NCBI GenBank assembly: GCA_963736685.1 | Contig: CAVTPZ010000015.1 | Location: 62,001 to 126,000, forward strand | DNA: 64,000 nt | Origin: DASUPK01 sp963736685 | Lineage (GTDB): Bacteria; Actinomycetota; Thermoleophilia; Solirubrobacterales; 70-9 | Direction of reading: 5' to 3' | Shown: positions 42,109-52,039 of the stretch, piece after piece | How positions within the stretch are numbered: position 1 is the stretch's first letter | Layout: each line of letters begins with the position of its first letter | Notes under the pieces: model-generated | The model's input: the letters and a program-made list of their open reading frames with translations, nothing else | Databases searched by the model: none | Told to the model about the DNA's origin: nothing | Translations under genes and position numbers: made by a program

Positions 42109-43143
42109 ATGCCCCGCCTGGCGCTCGCGGCGCTTCTGGCTGTTGCCCTCGGCGGCTGCGGCATTGCCGGCAGCGCGAAGATCGAGGCACCGGTGACTGT
42201 CTACGTGAGCCTGCCGCTGACCGGATCGCGGGGAGCTGACGGCCGCGATGCTGCCGACGGCGCTCGCCTGGCGCTGGAGCAGGCGAAGGGGCGGGCCGGC
42301 TCGATTCAGGTGCGGGCCACCTACCTCGACGACGCCAAGGGACGAGTCTGGGATCCGGTCGCCGTCGGCGCCAACGCCCGGCAGGCGATCCAGGATTCAT
42401 CCGCGGCCGCCTACATCGGCGACCTGGACTCGGAGCCGACCCGAGCTTCCGTGCCGATTACGAACGATGCCGGTCTGGTCCAGGTGTCGCCCGGGGCCGG
42501 GGGAGTGGACCTGACCCAGCCCGCCACGGGCTATCCGGACTCGCCCGACCGCTATCGGCCCTCGGGCTCGCCCAACTTCGCGAGGACGGTGCCGGCCGAT
42601 GACGTGGTGGTTGACGCCGCCGCGAATTGGGCGTCGGAGCTGGGAGCGACGCAGGCCGCGGTCACCTCCGACGGCTCCGCGTTCGAGAACCTGGCGGCCT
42701 CCGAGTTCAAGTCCGCGGCGAGGGAGCATGGCGTCGAGGTCGTGCCCGGGCCGGCGGGTGCGGTCTACGAGCCTGCATCGGGGCGACTGACCGTTGATCC
42801 GCGGACCTATGAGTTGAGCGCTCAACTCGACCCCAGGACCCTCCCGGGCAAGGACTTCGAGTCGCAGTTCGCGCTGCGCTATCACCGCGACCCTGGCCCC
42901 TACGCGGCCTACGGGTACGAGGCGATGGGGCTGATTCTGCAGGCGATCACCGGGGCCGGGACCGACGCCTCCTCGTTCCGCGACAATGTCCGCGACGGTG
43001 TCTTCGGGGCCCACCGGGACGGCACGGTGCTCGGGAGCTACTCGATCACCGACGAGGGGGACACCACCGAGTGCATGATCCAGCGCTACCGAGTGAACGG
43101 CGCGACGCGGACCCCCCTCGGCGGTCCCTGCCCGCCGGGCTAG
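42109..43143 (+). CDS. Lipoprotein, branched-chain-amino-acid-type periplasmic binding protein
   Basis: 344 residues. The signal peptide MPRLALAALLAVALGGCG has a lipobox with Cys17. The type I binding fold shows TVYVSLPLTGSRGADGRDAA, AYIGDLDSEPTRASVPITND and the C-terminal GPYAAYGYEAMGLILQAI. It would bind an amino acid or similar ligand outside the cell. No permease or ATPase gene is nearby. The central part between VYEPASG and LDPRTLPGKDF is shorter than usual for the family. It ends interlocked with the convergent esterase gene (CTAG). Confidence 0.82.
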   Translation: MPRLALAALLAVALGGCGIAGSAKIEAPVTVYVSLPLTGSRGADGRDAADGARLALEQAKGRAGSIQVRATYLDDAKGRVWDPVAVGANARQAIQDSSAAAYIGDLDSEPTRASVPITNDAGLVQVSPGAGGVDLTQPATGYPDSPDRYRPSGSPNFARTVPADDVVVDAAANWASELGATQAAVTSDGSAFENLAASEFKSAAREHGVEVVPGPAGAVYEPASGRLTVDPRTYELSAQLDPRTLPGKDFESQFALRYHRDPGPYAAYGYEAMGLILQAITGAGTDASSFRDNVRDGVFGAHRDGTVLGSYSITDEGDTTECMIQRYRVNGATRTPLGGPCPPG

Positions 43144-43856
43144 ATCTCTGAGGGAGGGCCCTCGATCACCGGCTCGCCGGTGATCACGGACGAGACCCAG
43201 CCCTGGATCTCGGGAATCAGGGCGAAATCGATCGAGTGCTGGACCCGTGCCTCGCGGTAGGTGACCATCAGGCCGCCCTCCTCGAGCAGGTCCCGTGCCT
43301 TGCGACCGAAGCCGACGGGGATGACCGGGTCGAAGGAGCCGTGCGTGACGTAGGCCGGCATGCCGCGCTTGGCTCGCGGGTCCAGCTTCCAGCCGCGGAC
43401 CATCGGATAGAAGCCACTCATCATCAGCAGCCCGGCGGCCCTGGGACGCCCCATCCCGAGCGCCACGGCGCAGGCGACGGCCGCACCCTGGCTGAACCCG
43501 CCGATCACCGTCTTCTCCCAGGCGATTCCGCGGTGGCGGAGCTCGTCGTCCAGGAAGCGGCAGAGCTTTGCGAGCGTGTCGATGAAGGTGTCCTCGTCGG
43601 GGTGACCGACCTCCCGGATCACGTACCAGTGGCGGCCGCCGGGCGGGACGTTCGTCAGCGGCGCGCCTGGCGTCATTCCGAACAGCTTTCGGTCGGGGTC
43701 GAGCTCGTCGAGCAGCGGGTGGAGGTCCCGCTCGTCGGTGGCGCGGCCGTGGAGCAGGATCAGCGCGCCCTCGGGCTCACCGGCTGGCTCCCGCGTCAGG
43801 TGGGCGAGCTGGACGACCTGCCCGGGCCGGTCGCCTTGGGGCTCAGTTGTGGACAC
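43140..43856 (-). CDS. Phospholipase/carboxylesterase family alpha/beta hydrolase (MhqD-like)
   Basis: 238 residues from GTG 43856. ALILLHGRATDERDLHPLLD holds the oxyanion region, GGFSQGAAVACAVALG has the nucleophile serine, and GSFDPVIPV and RVQHSID give the Asp and His. It hydrolyses carboxylic esters. Its start overlaps the end of the upstream ring-cleaving dioxygenase by 14 bases. The pair mirrors mhqO-mhqD of Bacillus, which detoxify quinones. Confidence 0.87.
   Translation of the reverse strand: MSTTEPQGDRPGQVVQLAHLTREPAGEPEGALILLHGRATDERDLHPLLDELDPDRKLFGMTPGAPLTNVPPGGRHWYVIREVGHPDEDTFIDTLAKLCRFLDDELRHRGIAWEKTVIGGFSQGAAVACAVALGMGRPRAAGLLMMSGFYPMVRGWKLDPRAKRGMPAYVTHGSFDPVIPVGFGRKARDLLEEGGLMVTYREARVQHSIDFALIPEIQGWVSSVITGEPVIEGPPSEI
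43164..43185. terminator. Palindrome near the convergent stop codons
   Basis: GATCACCGGC and GCCGGTGATC are perfect complements around TC, giving a nine-pair stem with a CTCG tetraloop. It lies 21 bases past the shared CTAG stop, inside the esterase C-terminus. It could stop transcription from the lipoprotein gene; there is no T-tract. Confidence 0.4.
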
Positions 43857-44787
43857 GCGGGTTGTGGATCGGCCGGAGGACCGGCTCGACCTGTTCCCGG
43901 AGGTGCTCGTAGTCGGGAGGCAGGGAGAGCTTCTCGCCCAGCGACTCGAGCGGCTCGTCGACGGTGAAGCCGGGGCCGAGCGTCGCGATCTCGAAGAGGA
44001 CGCCACTCGGCTCGCGGAAGTAGATCGAGCGGAAGTAGAAGCGGTCGATGACCGGGGTCGGGCGGCCGCCGGCCGCGACCACGCGATCGCGCCAAGCCTC
44101 GTGGTCGTCGATCTGCGATGCCCAGGCGATGTGATGAACACTCCCTGCGCCCTGCAGGCCGCGCTCGGCCGGCGGCTCGGAGTAGGTCCAGAGGCCACCG
44201 CGTGTGTCGCCCCGGCACTCCCACCCGGCCTGGCCGCCCTCGCCTTCCAGCGGCTCGAAGCCGAGAGCCTCCTCGAGGAGGGGGCGACTTGTCTCCGGAT
44301 CGCCGGCGTATGCGATCGCACCATCGAAGCCCTGCAATGCCATCTCGGAGGGGACCTCCGGGTGGTCGGCGATCAGCGGCTCGTCGCTGGTTTCGACCAC
44401 CTTGAGCTCGTGGCCGAGACCCTCCGGGTCGCTGAAGCGAAGCGCACCGTCCGAGAGCTCGGCGTCGGTTCCGTTCGTCTTCAGGCGGTCGGCCCAGAAG
44501 TCGAGCGCCTCTGAATTCCCCAGCCGCCAGCGGATGCCCCAGATCATCCCGTCGCCTGCGCGGCCCGGGGGGGCGCCCGGGTACTCGAAGAAGGTGAGGT
44601 CGGAGCCGGCGTCGCCCTTCTCGTCGGCGAAGAAGAGGTGGTAGACGGTTGGGTCGTCCTGGTTGACCGTCTTCTTCACCAGGCGAAGGCCCATGACGCC
44701 CGCGTAGAAGTCGACGTTCTTCTGCGCGTCGGCCGTGATCGCGGTGATGTGGTGGACGCCCTCGAGCTTCATCGACTCATCATCCAC
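43843..44787 (-). CDS. Ring-cleaving dioxygenase, VOC superfamily (MhqO-like)
   Basis: 314 residues with two glyoxalase/VOC repeats. EGVHHITAITADAQKNVDFY and GVMGLRLVKKTVNQDDPTVY open the first; SVHHIAWASQIDDHEAWRDR and FYFRSIYFREPSGVLFEIAT the second, giving a His-His-Glu iron site. Such enzymes cleave hydroquinone or catechol-type rings. With the esterase downstream it forms a putative quinone-detoxification unit. A MarR regulator, as in Bacillus mhqR, is absent nearby except for a decayed MarR gene 2.6 kb away. Confidence 0.88.
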   Translation of the reverse strand: MDDESMKLEGVHHITAITADAQKNVDFYAGVMGLRLVKKTVNQDDPTVYHLFFADEKGDAGSDLTFFEYPGAPPGRAGDGMIWGIRWRLGNSEALDFWADRLKTNGTDAELSDGALRFSDPEGLGHELKVVETSDEPLIADHPEVPSEMALQGFDGAIAYAGDPETSRPLLEEALGFEPLEGEGGQAGWECRGDTRGGLWTYSEPPAERGLQGAGSVHHIAWASQIDDHEAWRDRVVAAGGRPTPVIDRFYFRSIYFREPSGVLFEIATLGPGFTVDEPLESLGEKLSLPPDYEHLREQVEPVLRPIHNPRVHN

Positions 44788-45695
44788 TATCGAAGGGCGC
44801 TGGTGATGGCCTCGTCGATGTCCGGGTGGCGGAACTCGTAGCCGCCGTCGAGGGCGCGGCGGGGAAGCACCCTTGCGCCCCCGGCAACCGCATCGGCGAG
44901 CTCGCCGCCGCGCAGGGCAGCGACCGCGAACTTCGGGACCGGCACGAATGCGGGCCGGTGTACCGCACGGCCGAGAGCCTTGGTGAACTCGCGGTTGGTG
45001 ACCGGATTGGGGGCCGTCGCGTTGATCGTCCCCGAGACCTGGTCGTTGTCCAGCGCCCAGAGCAGCAGGCCGACCTCATCGTCGAGGTGGATCCAGGACA
45101 TGAACTGCTCGCCCCCGGCGATCGGGCCCCCGGCCCCGAGCTTGAACGGGAGCAAGAGCTGCTTGAGAAGGCCACCGTCCTTGGTGAGCACCAGACCGGT
45201 CCTGACGATGACGACACGTGGGATGAACCGCTCCGCTTCTCGCTCCGCCCGCTCCCAGTCGATTGGGATCTCTGCGGTGAAGCCCTCACCGGGATCCGAC
45301 TCCTCGTCCAGGATCTGGGCGCCGCGGTCGCCGTAGTAGCCGATCGCCGACTGGCCGATGAAGACGCTCGGCTTGGCCGGCGCGGTCTCGATCCCCTGGA
45401 GAAGGTTGCGGCTGCCGAGCAGGCGGCTCTCGCGGATCCGCACCTTGGCCTCGTCGGTGAGCCGCTGGTTGATCTCCTCGCCGATCAGGTTGACGACGCC
45501 ATCGAGTCCCTCGAGCGCCTCGGGCGGCGGCCGCTCGGTGGTCGCCCGCCAGGCGTGCCAGTGAACGGTCGGGTTCTTCGCCTTCGCCCGATCGGGGTCC
45601 CGGGTCAGCCCGACGACCTCGTCGCCGCGCGCGAGCAGCGCGTCGGCGAGGGCCGAGCCGATCAGCCCGGAGGCTCCTGTGATGAGGACCCGCAT
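44787..45695 (-). CDS. TIGR01777-family epimerase-like protein (YfcH type)
   Basis: 302 residues. MRVLITGASGLIGSALADAL starts the Rossmann fold; VNLIGEEINQRLTDEAKVRI, SRLLGSRNL and QSAIGYYGDRG are family hallmarks. The C-terminal part has a DUF1731-like segment (FVPVPKFAVAALRGGE). It is an SDR of unknown substrate. It shares one base with the dioxygenase gene start and is likely the first gene of a three-gene reverse-strand unit. Confidence 0.88.
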   Translation of the reverse strand: MRVLITGASGLIGSALADALLARGDEVVGLTRDPDRAKAKNPTVHWHAWRATTERPPPEALEGLDGVVNLIGEEINQRLTDEAKVRIRESRLLGSRNLLQGIETAPAKPSVFIGQSAIGYYGDRGAQILDEESDPGEGFTAEIPIDWERAEREAERFIPRVVIVRTGLVLTKDGGLLKQLLLPFKLGAGGPIAGGEQFMSWIHLDDEVGLLLWALDNDQVSGTINATAPNPVTNREFTKALGRAVHRPAFVPVPKFAVAALRGGELADAVAGGARVLPRRALDGGYEFRHPDIDEAITSALR

Positions 45696-45729
45696 CGGCG
45701 GGGGATGCTAGCCAGGTCCGACCTCCCGC

Positions 45730-45735
45730 TAGGTT
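45730..45735 (+). promoter_or_regulatory. -10 element of the GNAT gene, leaderless type
   Basis: TAGGTT ends eight bases before ATG 45744. Confidence 0.45.
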
Positions 45736-45743
45736 CCCGCCCG

Positions 45744-46254
45744 ATGTCGGACGCTGTGCGAGAAGCCAAGCCTGGGGAGGGCACACGCCTCGCCGAGGTC
45801 TATCTGTCCTCCGGCCGAGCGGCCTGGGCACGTCACCTCTCGCCGGTCGGCCTGGCCGGGGTGACTTCGCCGGCCGAGGAATGGGAACGCCTGATCTCGA
45901 ATCCGGACCTGATCCTTCTGGTGGCGGAGAGGCGCGGCCAGGTCGCCGCCCTGGCGGTGCTGGGCCGGAGCACCGACCAGGACTCCGATCCCGCGCGCGT
46001 CGCGCTGCTCGACCGGCTGTACACGGAGCCCGCGTCGTGGCGAAGGGGACTCGGGCGGGCGCTGCATCGACGCGGCGATGGTGGAGCTGCGCGAGCGCGG
46101 GTTCCGCGAGGTGACGCTGTGGACGGCCGAGTGGAACACATCGCGTGGGTTCTACGAGGCGCTCGGCTGGGCGCTCGATGGGGCGACGCGCCAGAAGACG
46201 TTCGCCGGTGGGACGTTCACCGAGGTCCGGTATCGGACTGCGGTCCCGCGGTGA
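45744..46254 (+). pseudogene. GNAT-family acetyltransferase interrupted by one frameshift
   Basis: The first frame reads MSDAVREAKPGEGTRLAEVY, GLAGVTSPAEEWERLI, AALAVLGRS and LLDRLYTEPASWRRGLGRAL, then loses sense. One extra T at about 46066 (CTGCATCGACG) shifts the frame. The next frame continues AAMVELRERGFREVTLWTAE, WNTSRGFYEALGW and KTFAGGTFTEVRYRTAVPR, the acetyl-CoA-binding end of GNAT. Its TGA overlaps the GTG of the following gene, so the unit looks recently intact. Sequencing error is possible. Confidence 0.75.
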
Positions 46255-46891
46255 GCGCCGGATCCGCCGCGGTGCTGGGTGCCGGAGCGGCCCAGGGCGA
46301 TGCGCGGCGAATCGGTGTCCTCTTCATGATCGGCTCGGCGTGCTTCGCGGTGGCGTCGTTGCCCGGCGCGTCGGACGTTTCCGACAAAGCCGTCGGCGTC
46401 ATCTACTTCGTCGGTTCGATCTTCTTCACCACAGCGGCTGCCGAGCAGCTCCGGGTGGCACGCGGCACGGGCACGGAGGTATGGGCGGCCGCGGTCCAGT
46501 TCGCGGGGACGCTGTTCTTCAACGTCACGACCTTCTTCGGGATGTACCACCACTTCGAGACCCACACCTCGAATCTGCTGGTCTGGTCGCCCGACGTGTT
46601 CGGGTCGATCTGCTTCCTGGTCTCGAGCGTGCTCGCCGAGGTCGCCGTGCTGCACGCCGCCCTGGTGATCCGGCGGTCCGCGACCCTCAACCTGATCGGC
46701 TCGGTCGCCTTCGGGATCTCAGCTGCCGCCGGCTACATCGTCCCCGACACGAACGAGCTGGTGAATGCTTCGCTGGCGACCTCGATGACGCTGGTCGGGG
46801 CGCTCTGTTTCCTCTGGGCGGCGCGAATCCTGGTGAAGCCGCCGCCCTGGGTGCTGCCGAAGACTCGGGAAGCGGCGCGGGCGCCGGCGGG

Positions 46892-46895
<4 letters not shown>
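46251..46895 (+). CDS. Six-helix membrane protein, YrhK-like
   Basis: 214 residues from GTG 46251, which overlaps the GNAT stop (GTGA). Helices include IGVLFMIGSACFAVASLPGA, AVGVIYFVGSIFFTTAAAEQ, VQFAGTLFFNVTTFFGMYHH and FGSICFLVSSVLAEVAVLHA. The repeated GSxxFxxxS pattern resembles the YrhK domain, of unknown function. Stop interlocks with the malic enzyme stop in TTAG. The longer frame upstream runs across unrelated genes and is ignored. Confidence 0.7.
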
Positions 46896-48385
<1,490 letters not shown>

Positions 48386-48394
48386 CGGGCGCTG

Positions 48395-48400
48395 ATCATA
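48395..48400 (-). promoter_or_regulatory. -10 element of the malic enzyme gene, leaderless type
   Basis: Reverse-strand TATGAT ends nine bases before ATG 48385. Confidence 0.5.
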
Positions 48401-48488
48401 GGGGGCGCCTCTCGCTGGCTACGCGCGACACAAACACCTGCAATGAAGGGGCGAGGGGCCGCGGCGGTTGGGGGGAGAGGGACCGGAG

Positions 48489-48527
48489 TTGGCGGCTTAG
48501 TCCCGGTATTCGGGACCAACCCGCCAA
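48489..48527. promoter_or_regulatory. Nested palindrome upstream of the AbiEi/DUF559 gene
   Basis: TTGGCGG (48489-48495) pairs with CCGCCAA (48521-48527), and inside it GTCCCG (48500-48505) pairs with CGGGAC (48511-48516) around GTATT. It ends ten bases before the GTG start and just before the AGGTGA ribosome site. It suits autoregulation by an AbiEi-like DNA-binding protein, or a translation-control hairpin. Confidence 0.6.
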
Positions 48528-48537
48528 AGGTGACCTC

Positions 48538-49365
48538 GTGATCGCGAGAATCGCTGCGCGCCAACACGGTGTGGTGAGCGTCGCGCAGCTCCGAGGCGCG
48601 CACCTTGACAAGAGGGCGACATCCCGTCGGCTGCGCGCCGGGAGACTCCACCGCGTTCATCGCGGTGTCTATGCCGTTGGCCATCCGCGACTCACCTTCG
48701 AAGGCAGGTGTATGGCGGCGATCCTTGCTCTCGGCGCGGGCGCAGTCATCAGCCACCGCAGCGCCGCGGCGCTCTGGGGGATGTTGAAGCCCACGGACGG
48801 ACCGATTCACGTCACCGTGGCTGGCGACGGTGGCCGGGAGCGCCGTTCGGGCATCGGCATCCACAGGTCCCACTCCCTCATTGCCGGTGTTAAGACTCGC
48901 CGCAACGGCATCGCTGTCACCAAGCCCACCCGGACTCTCCGAGATCTTCGTCGCACCTCTCCCCAGCCGGTTTTCCAGAAGGCGGTCAGGCGGGCACTGG
49001 ATCTTCGGCTGGTGACCTCGAGCGATCTGGGGCCTGAGCCCGACCTCACCCGCAGCGAGCTCGAGCGCATGTTCATCGGTCTCTGCCGCCGCCACCGCCT
49101 TCCGCAGCCAGAGGTGAACACCCGTATTGGCCCGTACGAGGTCGACTTCCTCTGGCGCGACCGTCGCCTGATCGTCGAGACCGACGGGTTCAGGCATCAC
49201 GGGAACCGAGCCGCATTCGAGTCGGACAGAGGTCGTGACGCCTTCCTTCAGAGCCGGGGTTACCGAGTCTTGCGCTTCACATACCGCCAGGTGCTGGCCC
49301 GGAGCCCGGTCGTTGCGGCACTGAGCCCCGTGCTCAGCCAGAGGTCTCTGGCACCCAACCTATGA
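48538..49365 (+). CDS. AbiEi-antitoxin-like winged helix fused to DUF559 (Vsr-like) nuclease domain
   Basis: 275 residues from GTG 48538. The N-terminus (RIAARQHGVVSVAQLRGAHL, RLRAGRLHRVHRGVYAVG) is the winged helix of AbiEi-type antitoxins. The middle (HRSAAALWGML) is also AbiEi-like. The C-terminal domain (RIGPYEVDFLWRDRRLIVET, DGFRHHGNRAAFESDRGRDA, GYRVLRFTYRQV) is DUF559, a restriction-like nuclease fold with the ExD...ExD core. No AbiEii toxin is adjacent. The gene is preceded by a striking palindrome and followed by polA. Confidence 0.85.
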   Translation: MIARIAARQHGVVSVAQLRGAHLDKRATSRRLRAGRLHRVHRGVYAVGHPRLTFEGRCMAAILALGAGAVISHRSAAALWGMLKPTDGPIHVTVAGDGGRERRSGIGIHRSHSLIAGVKTRRNGIAVTKPTRTLRDLRRTSPQPVFQKAVRRALDLRLVTSSDLGPEPDLTRSELERMFIGLCRRHRLPQPEVNTRIGPYEVDFLWRDRRLIVETDGFRHHGNRAAFESDRGRDAFLQSRGYRVLRFTYRQVLARSPVVAALSPVLSQRSLAPNL

Positions 49366-49366
49366 T
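49361..49366 (+). promoter_or_regulatory. -10 element of polA, leaderless type
   Basis: TATGAT, which overlaps the end of the previous gene, ends six bases before GTG 49373. Confidence 0.5.
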
Positions 49367-49372
49367 GGACAG

Positions 49373-52027
49373 GTGCCCGCCACGACCCAGAAGAAGACTC
49401 CCGCGAAGGGCGCGAAGGGCAAGCAGGCCAAGCCCGAGCTCTTCCTGATCGACGGCAATTCGCTCGCCTACCGCGCCTTTTTCGCGCTGCCGGAGTCGAT
49501 CGCCACGCACGACGGCCGTCCCACAAACGCCATCTACGGCCTCGCCTCGATGTTCGCCAAGATGCTGATCGACCACGATCCGAGCGCCGTCGTCGTCTGC
49601 TGGGACGCCGGCTGGTCCGGCCGCGAGCTCACCTACGAGCCCTACAAGTCGCAGCGGAAGCCCCGGCCTGACCTCCTCCGCGACCAGTGGCCCCACCTGA
49701 TGCCCCTGGCGGAGGCATTCGGCTTCACCAACATCAAGGTGGACGGCTTCGAGGCCGACGACGTGATCGCCTCACTCACCAAGCGAGCTCGAGAGCAGGA
49801 TCTCGACGTGATGGTCGTCTCCGGCGATCGCGACGTCTACCAGTTGGTCGAGGACGGAGTCCGAGTGATGACCACCTCCCGAGGGGTGACAGACACCAAG
49901 ATCTACGACAGCAAGGGCGTCGTCGAGCGCTACGGCGTCCCGCCTGAGCTGGTCACGGACCTGATCGGCCTGAAGGGCGACACCTCAGACAACATCCCCG
50001 GCGTCCCCGGGATCGGTGACAAGACCGCCGCCCAACTGCTCCAGGAGTACGGCGACCTGGAGGGCGTGCTGGCGAACATCGACAACATCTCCGGCGCCAA
50101 GCGCAAGGAGAACCTCACCAACCACGCCGAGGACGCCCGCGTCTCCAAGCAGCTTGCCACCGCGATCACCGACATCGACATAGAGCTCGACCTCGACGAG
50201 CTGATGTCCAAGAGGATGGATCGCAGCCGCCTGCGTGAGGTGGCCCGGGAGTTCGAGCTCCGCGTGATCCTCGAGCGCCTGGAGGAGGAGCTCGGCGCGG
50301 ACTTCGTCCCCGATGCCAAGGTCGACGAGGAGCTCGATGTCACCGCGGAGGCGGGCGCGATCTCAGATCTCGCCCAGGGCGACGTCGCGCTCGCGATCGA
50401 GGGCGAAACCTGGTCCGGGTACGACGGCAAGAAGCTGGTCGAGGGCGACTGCCCCGATCTCCGCAAGCTGGTCGAGGCCCTGGGAAAGCGCCCCCTGATC
50501 GGGCACGACCTGAAGAGCCTCGGGGGCGGGGCCCGGCACGGCATCCTGGCCGCCGCCGGCCCCGGCGGCGTTGACCTTCGCCACGACACGATGGTCGGCG
50601 CCTACCTCCTCGACCCGGCCCGCCGCACCTACGACCTGATCGATATCGCCGCCCAGCGCGGCCTGGCGGCCGCCTCGAAGGACACGGACGGCGCCGACGG
50701 CGACCAGCTCGAGCTCGGGGAGGAGCCGCCTCCCGATCCGGCCGCCGAGGCCCGCCTGGTCTGGGAGATCGCACAGCTGCAGCGCAAGGGGATCGAGGAG
50801 GGGGGGCTCAGCCGGCTGATGGACGAGGTCGAGATGCCCCTGATCGAAGTCCTGGCCGCGATGGAACAGAACGGCGTCCTGCTCGACCAGAAGCGCCTCG
50901 CCGATATCGGCGAGGGCTTCGAGCAGCGGATCGAGACGCTCCAGGCCGAGATCTTCGAGCTCGCCGGCCACGAATTCACGATCGGCTCCCCGCAGCAGCT
51001 GGCCGAGGTCCTCTTCGACGAGCTCGGCCTGACCAAGAAGCGCCGCGGCAAGACCGGCTTCTCGACCGACGCGCGCGTCCTCTCCCAGATCCGCGATGAG
51101 CACGAGATCGTCACCAAGGTCGAGCAGTGGCGAGAGCTCACCAAGCTGAAGAGCACCTACCTGGATGCGTTGCCCGAGCTGATCGATCCGGACACCGGCC
51201 GCCTGCACACCACCTTCAACCAGACCGCCACCGCGACCGGCCGGCTCTCCAGCACCAACCCGAACCTCCAGAACATCCCGATCCGCAGCGACGAGGGGCG
51301 CCCGATCCGCTCCTGCTTCGTCGCGCCGCGCGGCCACAGGTTGCTCTCCGCGGACTACAACCAGATCGAGCTGCGGATCCTCGCCCACATCGCCGGCGAT
51401 GAAGCGCTCAAGGAGATCTTCGCCCGGGGTGAGGACATTCACGCCGCGACCGCCGCCGGGATCATCGGAGCCGATCCGAAGAAGGTCAGCCCCGGCGAGC
51501 GCTCCAAGGCCAAGATGGTCAACTACGGCATCGCCTACGGCCTGAGCGCATACGGTCTCGCAGACCGGCTCAACATCGAGCAGGAGGAGGCCGGCGCGTA
51601 CATCGACCGCTACTTCGAACGCTTCCCGGCGGTGAAGCGCTACATCACCGAGACGGTCGAGTTCGCCAAGGAGCATGGCTACGTCAGCACGCTGCTCGGC
51701 CGACGCCGCCCGATCCCGGAGCTCCGTTCCGGCCGGCCTCAGGTCCGGGGCCAGGGCGAGCGGAACGCGGTGAACATGCCGATCCAGGGAACCTCGGCCG
51801 ACATCATCAAGATCGCGATGGTGGACGCTCAGCGTCAGCTCGAGAAGTCCGACCTGTCCACGCGCCTCGTCCTCCAGATCCACGACGAGCTCCTCTTCGA
51901 GGGACCGACGGACGAGATGGAGGCCGCGTCGAAGCTGGTGGAGAAGGCGATGTGTGGCGCCTTCGACCTCGATCCGCCCCTTGCGGTCGACGTCGGTGTC
52001 GGCAAGGACTGGCTGGCCGCGAAGTAA
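49373..52027 (+). CDS. polA: DNA polymerase I, proofreading site apparently lost
   Basis: 884 residues. The 5'-3' exonuclease domain (LFLIDGNSLAYRAFFALPES, VSGDRDVYQLVEDGVRVMTT, GVPGIGDKTAAQLLQEYG) and the polymerase domain (ATGRLSSTNPNLQNIPIR, LLSADYNQIELRILAHIAGD, LVLQIHDELLFE) are complete. In the central domain the segment that should carry the DxE metal ligands reads VALAIEGETW, so the 3'-5' exonuclease is probably inactive, as in Taq and many actinobacteria. It acts in repair and Okazaki-fragment processing. Confidence 0.96.
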   Translation: MPATTQKKTPAKGAKGKQAKPELFLIDGNSLAYRAFFALPESIATHDGRPTNAIYGLASMFAKMLIDHDPSAVVVCWDAGWSGRELTYEPYKSQRKPRPDLLRDQWPHLMPLAEAFGFTNIKVDGFEADDVIASLTKRAREQDLDVMVVSGDRDVYQLVEDGVRVMTTSRGVTDTKIYDSKGVVERYGVPPELVTDLIGLKGDTSDNIPGVPGIGDKTAAQLLQEYGDLEGVLANIDNISGAKRKENLTNHAEDARVSKQLATAITDIDIELDLDELMSKRMDRSRLREVAREFELRVILERLEEELGADFVPDAKVDEELDVTAEAGAISDLAQGDVALAIEGETWSGYDGKKLVEGDCPDLRKLVEALGKRPLIGHDLKSLGGGARHGILAAAGPGGVDLRHDTMVGAYLLDPARRTYDLIDIAAQRGLAAASKDTDGADGDQLELGEEPPPDPAAEARLVWEIAQLQRKGIEEGGLSRLMDEVEMPLIEVLAAMEQNGVLLDQKRLADIGEGFEQRIETLQAEIFELAGHEFTIGSPQQLAEVLFDELGLTKKRRGKTGFSTDARVLSQIRDEHEIVTKVEQWRELTKLKSTYLDALPELIDPDTGRLHTTFNQTATATGRLSSTNPNLQNIPIRSDEGRPIRSCFVAPRGHRLLSADYNQIELRILAHIAGDEALKEIFARGEDIHAATAAGIIGADPKKVSPGERSKAKMVNYGIAYGLSAYGLADRLNIEQEEAGAYIDRYFERFPAVKRYITETVEFAKEHGYVSTLLGRRRPIPELRSGRPQVRGQGERNAVNMPIQGTSADIIKIAMVDAQRQLEKSDLSTRLVLQIHDELLFEGPTDEMEAASKLVEKAMCGAFDLDPPLAVDVGVGKDWLAAK

Positions 52028-52039
52028 CGTCCATCGACA

